The notes under the pieces were generated by a model. That model saw nothing but the letters and a program-made list of their open reading frames with translations. It searched no databases and was not told the DNA's origin. A stretch of DNA of 64,000 nucleotides from CAYRDC01 sp964422925 (GTDB lineage Bacteria > Bacteroidota > Bacteroidia > Chitinophagales > S012-47): contig CAYRDC010000013.1 of the NCBI GenBank assembly GCA_964422925.1, positions 5,206 through 69,205 on the forward strand, given 5' to 3'. The position numbers and the translations under genes are program-made. Shown in pieces: positions 61,985 through 64,000 of the stretch. The stretch's first letter is position 1; each line of letters starts with the position of its first letter.

Positions 61985-64000
61985 TCACCTCTTTTTGGCC
62001 TGTTCAACTATCTGTATTTCTTCATCCGACAACCCGTACAGTTCATACACCAACCGGTCTATCTCCCGTTCGTATGATGCAACCTGTGTCTGTTTCTGCT
62101 GATTTTCAAGATAGTCCTCGGATTGGATGAGGGAGAGGATTTTGTTGACGAGATTTATGAAAGGTCTTTGTTTCTCCAAAGAGATCTGCTTTATTGGCAA
62201 TTTCCCCATATAGTAAGAATCAAAATGCATAGTTCTGACAGCCCTGTTATAAACACACCAGTAATAAAACCATGATGTTAATGTAGAATTTAATAATGCA
62301 AGAATATATTCATAACAAAAGTCATTCGTTGTTAAAATAGTATTCATAACAGTATCAAATGATAAAAGACCTTGATTATCCAAAGTAGCCATTATGATTA
62401 TTCTATCGTATGGATTGCGAACATGTGCAACAATATTTTGAGATACTATTTTAAGTTTGTTTAGGTCTTTTATTTTTGCTGATGATAGATATTGTTTGGA
62501 AACCTTATCTATCTTACCATAAATAAGGTATTTTGAAATATTCTTTCCCCCTATAATAGGCATTCCATGATTAGACACTTTGCTTTGTAAAGGTAAGCCT
62601 CTAAAAGTTTTGGAGATCTGGGATAGCGAAATACTATCTTTCTGCATTTTCTTTAATATCTTCTCCTTATCTTTTGTTATGTAAATTGGAAGGATATCCA
62701 TTCTATTTATCTTTTCAGCATTTATCTCACCAAAGATATTTATCTTTCTATTCCATCCTTCACCTATATAAAACGGATAATCAAAAGAGTCCCTTAATTT
62801 TTTAAATAAAATGATTATTTGTTCCAATAGAACTTCCTCAAATGCCTCACTTACATCAACGATAATGCAAAGATGGTTTAATTCTGTTATAAGTTTTCTT
62901 GTTTTCTTCCAACCCTCGGAAAACGACAATGACTTGGGAACGATATAAGTTATAACACCTGATTTTGTAGTAATATTTTGAGCAAGTTCTATAAAGAAAG
63001 ATGCTGAGTTGTTCTGTCTATCGTAGAATTTATAAGTAGTCTTTAACTTACTAATGAGAGGTTTTTCATAATCAGCTCCATACGGTGGATTGGCAATCAG
63101 CACATCAAACCCACCTTTTTGATGGAATACTTCAGCAAAATATAATCTCCAGGGGAAGAATGGTCTTGTTTTTCGTCCTGATGTATATTCTTTTAATTGC
63201 TTTTCAATCTGTTCAAGATTGAATCCCGTCCTTTTATAAAATTTCTCTTTTTCCTCTGCGATATATCTATTTCGTTGCCCTTCATTGGGTAATGCTGAAT
63301 ATTTTTCTTTAATAGATTTCAGTTGAGAGAAATAATGAGTCTTTTGTTGTTTTAATTTTTCTTCAAATATTTTTGTAATCAAATTTTCTATTTCCTGTTT
63401 TAATTGTTCCTTTTTAGTTCTATCAGGTTCGTTGAGAAAATCAATTTTCTTTTTTTGAAATTGTTTTATAAGGTGGTCTATTTTATCCTCAAATATAAGA
63501 TGACCTGATTGCTTTTCTTCATCAACATCAAAATTTATTCCTAAAAATTCTGATATTAAGCTATTTCCCTGCATTATCTTATAATCTAAATTTGGTAAGG
63601 GTCTAATCTGGGTTATATCTTCCTCATCTACAATAAGAGAGAGCCAGAGGCGGAGTTTGGCAACCTCACAGGCTCCTGAATCAATATCTACGCCATAGAG
63701 AGAGTTCTCTATACATTCTCGTTTGAAATTATAGGTACTTCTCCCGGGTTCAGTTATAAATGCAGATAATACATTCCTTGTCTTTACAATTTCATGCATC
63801 ATTCCGACAGGGAATGCACCACTGCCAATTGCAGGATCACAAATCTTGATATCTTTCAGTTTATCGTCAATAAGTTTTGCATTTTTTCTTATATTCTCAG
63901 GAAGTTGGTATTTGTATGTTTTGGTTTCTTTTCCTTTTTCTAAAACTGTGGCTTCATTCTCAGTAAACTGCTCTCCAAATTTTATGAGTTTTTCGATATC
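61985..64000 (-). CDS. Eco57I-type (possibly type IIG) DNA methyltransferase, N-terminus outside the window
   Basis: Partial: about 671 residues to the stop, open to the right edge; the ATG at 63802 is internal. Adenine N6-methyltransferase motifs are the SAM-binding ICDPAIGSGAF (about 54-64 of the visible part, before that ATG) and the catalytic NPPYGADYEKP (bases near 63079-63093). A helical region rich in Lys/Glu follows motif I, and the C-terminal half (after about 400) looks like a TaqI-type target-recognition domain (YDRIIIMATLDNQGLLSFDTVMN). A nuclease domain, if any, lies beyond the edge. AT-rich, in contrast with the housekeeping genes to the left. Confidence 0.82.
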   Translation of the reverse strand, partial: DIEKLIKFGEQFTENEATVLEKGKETKTYKYQLPENIRKNAKLIDDKLKDIKICDPAIGSGAFPVGMMHEIVKTRNVLSAFITEPGRSTYNFKRECIENSLYGVDIDSGACEVAKLRLWLSLIVDEEDITQIRPLPNLDYKIMQGNSLISEFLGINFDVDEEKQSGHLIFEDKIDHLIKQFQKKKIDFLNEPDRTKKEQLKQEIENLITKIFEEKLKQQKTHYFSQLKSIKEKYSALPNEGQRNRYIAEEKEKFYKRTGFNLEQIEKQLKEYTSGRKTRPFFPWRLYFAEVFHQKGGFDVLIANPPYGADYEKPLISKLKTTYKFYDRQNNSASFFIELAQNITTKSGVITYIVPKSLSFSEGWKKTRKLITELNHLCIIVDVSEAFEEVLLEQIIILFKKLRDSFDYPFYIGEGWNRKINIFGEINAEKINRMDILPIYITKDKEKILKKMQKDSISLSQISKTFRGLPLQSKVSNHGMPIIGGKNISKYLIYGKIDKVSKQYLSSAKIKDLNKLKIVSQNIVAHVRNPYDRIIIMATLDNQGLLSFDTVMNTILTTNDFCYEYILALLNSTLTSWFYYWCVYNRAVRTMHFDSYYMGKLPIKQISLEKQRPFINLVNKILSLIQSEDYLENQQKQTQVASYEREIDRLVYELYGLSDEEIQIVEQAKKR

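Noticed and set aside
61985..64000. BREX PglX as identity for the right-edge methyltransferase
   Set aside because: The NPPY catalytic motif is shared by many N6-adenine methyltransferases and no brx genes are visible. Size and domain order fit Eco57I-type enzymes equally well, so PglX is not claimed.
1..64000. CRISPR array or complete insertion sequence
   Set aside because: No regularly spaced short direct repeats with unique spacers, no transposase gene and no flanking terminal inverted repeats were found. The periodic DNA at 38-48 kb is in-frame coding repeat.

Overview
The window looks like chromosomal DNA of a gliding-type member of the Bacteroidota. The main evidence is gldC, two giant surface proteins with the CHU_C-type C-terminal domain used for type IX secretion, a DUF4290 gene next to murA, an arsenosugar operon, and repeated TAnnTTTG promoter boxes (the Bacteroidota -7 motif) instead of E. 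coli-type promoters. No 16S gene is present, so family rank cannot be set. Base composition is balanced to GC-rich up to about 32 kb, lower from about 33 to 60 kb, and clearly AT-rich after about 61.05 kb.

Layout. 1-3425 (+): end of PBP2, rodA, aspS. 3426-4265: a non-coding mosaic of palindromes between convergent genes. 4266-9537: divergent uvrA (-) and the UvrD/PcrA helicase (+). 9695-14433 (+): DUF4290, murA, grpE, dnaJ and an Ppx/GppA phosphatase. 14426-21290 (-): a six-gene string, read from its promoter as a tandem universal stress protein, a VIT/CCC1 metal transporter, an SLC12-like transporter, rmlA, an SDR epimerase and galE. 21466-23192 (+): a PhoB/PhoR-type two-component pair. 23196-24745 (-): a DUF547 protein and an outer-membrane protein separated by a ten-A run. 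24926-31883 (+): an operon of FAD/NAD oxidoreductase, FixG/NapH-like Fe-S membrane protein, two GT2 glycosyltransferases, a GT-C membrane protein and a methyltransferase, closed by a terminator. 31940-33562 (-): OmpA-like protein. 33893-34954: DUF2461 (-) and gldC (+). 34959-38001 (-): arsenosugar operon (peroxidase-like protein, ArsS, glycosyltransferase, ArsM). 38157-48927 (-): two tandem paralogous repeat adhesins. 49105-53304 (+): GH3-family enzyme with a LysE exporter, then an ECF sigma factor with its zinc-finger/TPR regulator. After that come tRNA-Pro(CGG), a secreted protein, nadB-nadA (-), a flavin-binding protein (-), the B12-dependent ribonucleotide reductase (-), an acyl-CoA thioesterase (+), and at the right edge an AT-rich pair: a DUF3800-like protein and an Eco57I-type DNA methyltransferase that runs off the window.

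How it fits together. Most of the window is housekeeping: cell-wall elongation, DNA repair, chaperones, NAD synthesis and dNTP synthesis. Accessory biology sits in the surface adhesins, the glycan operon with its attached redox pair, the arsenosugar operon and the right-edge restriction-like island. Points that most merit a second look are the poly-A slippage site joining DUF547 to the outer-membrane protein, the paralogous adhesins whose length difference equals six repeat units, the AT-rich methyltransferase/DUF3800 pair, the GH3-LysE pair, and the MurA active-site Cys-to-Asp change predicted to give fosfomycin insensitivity.
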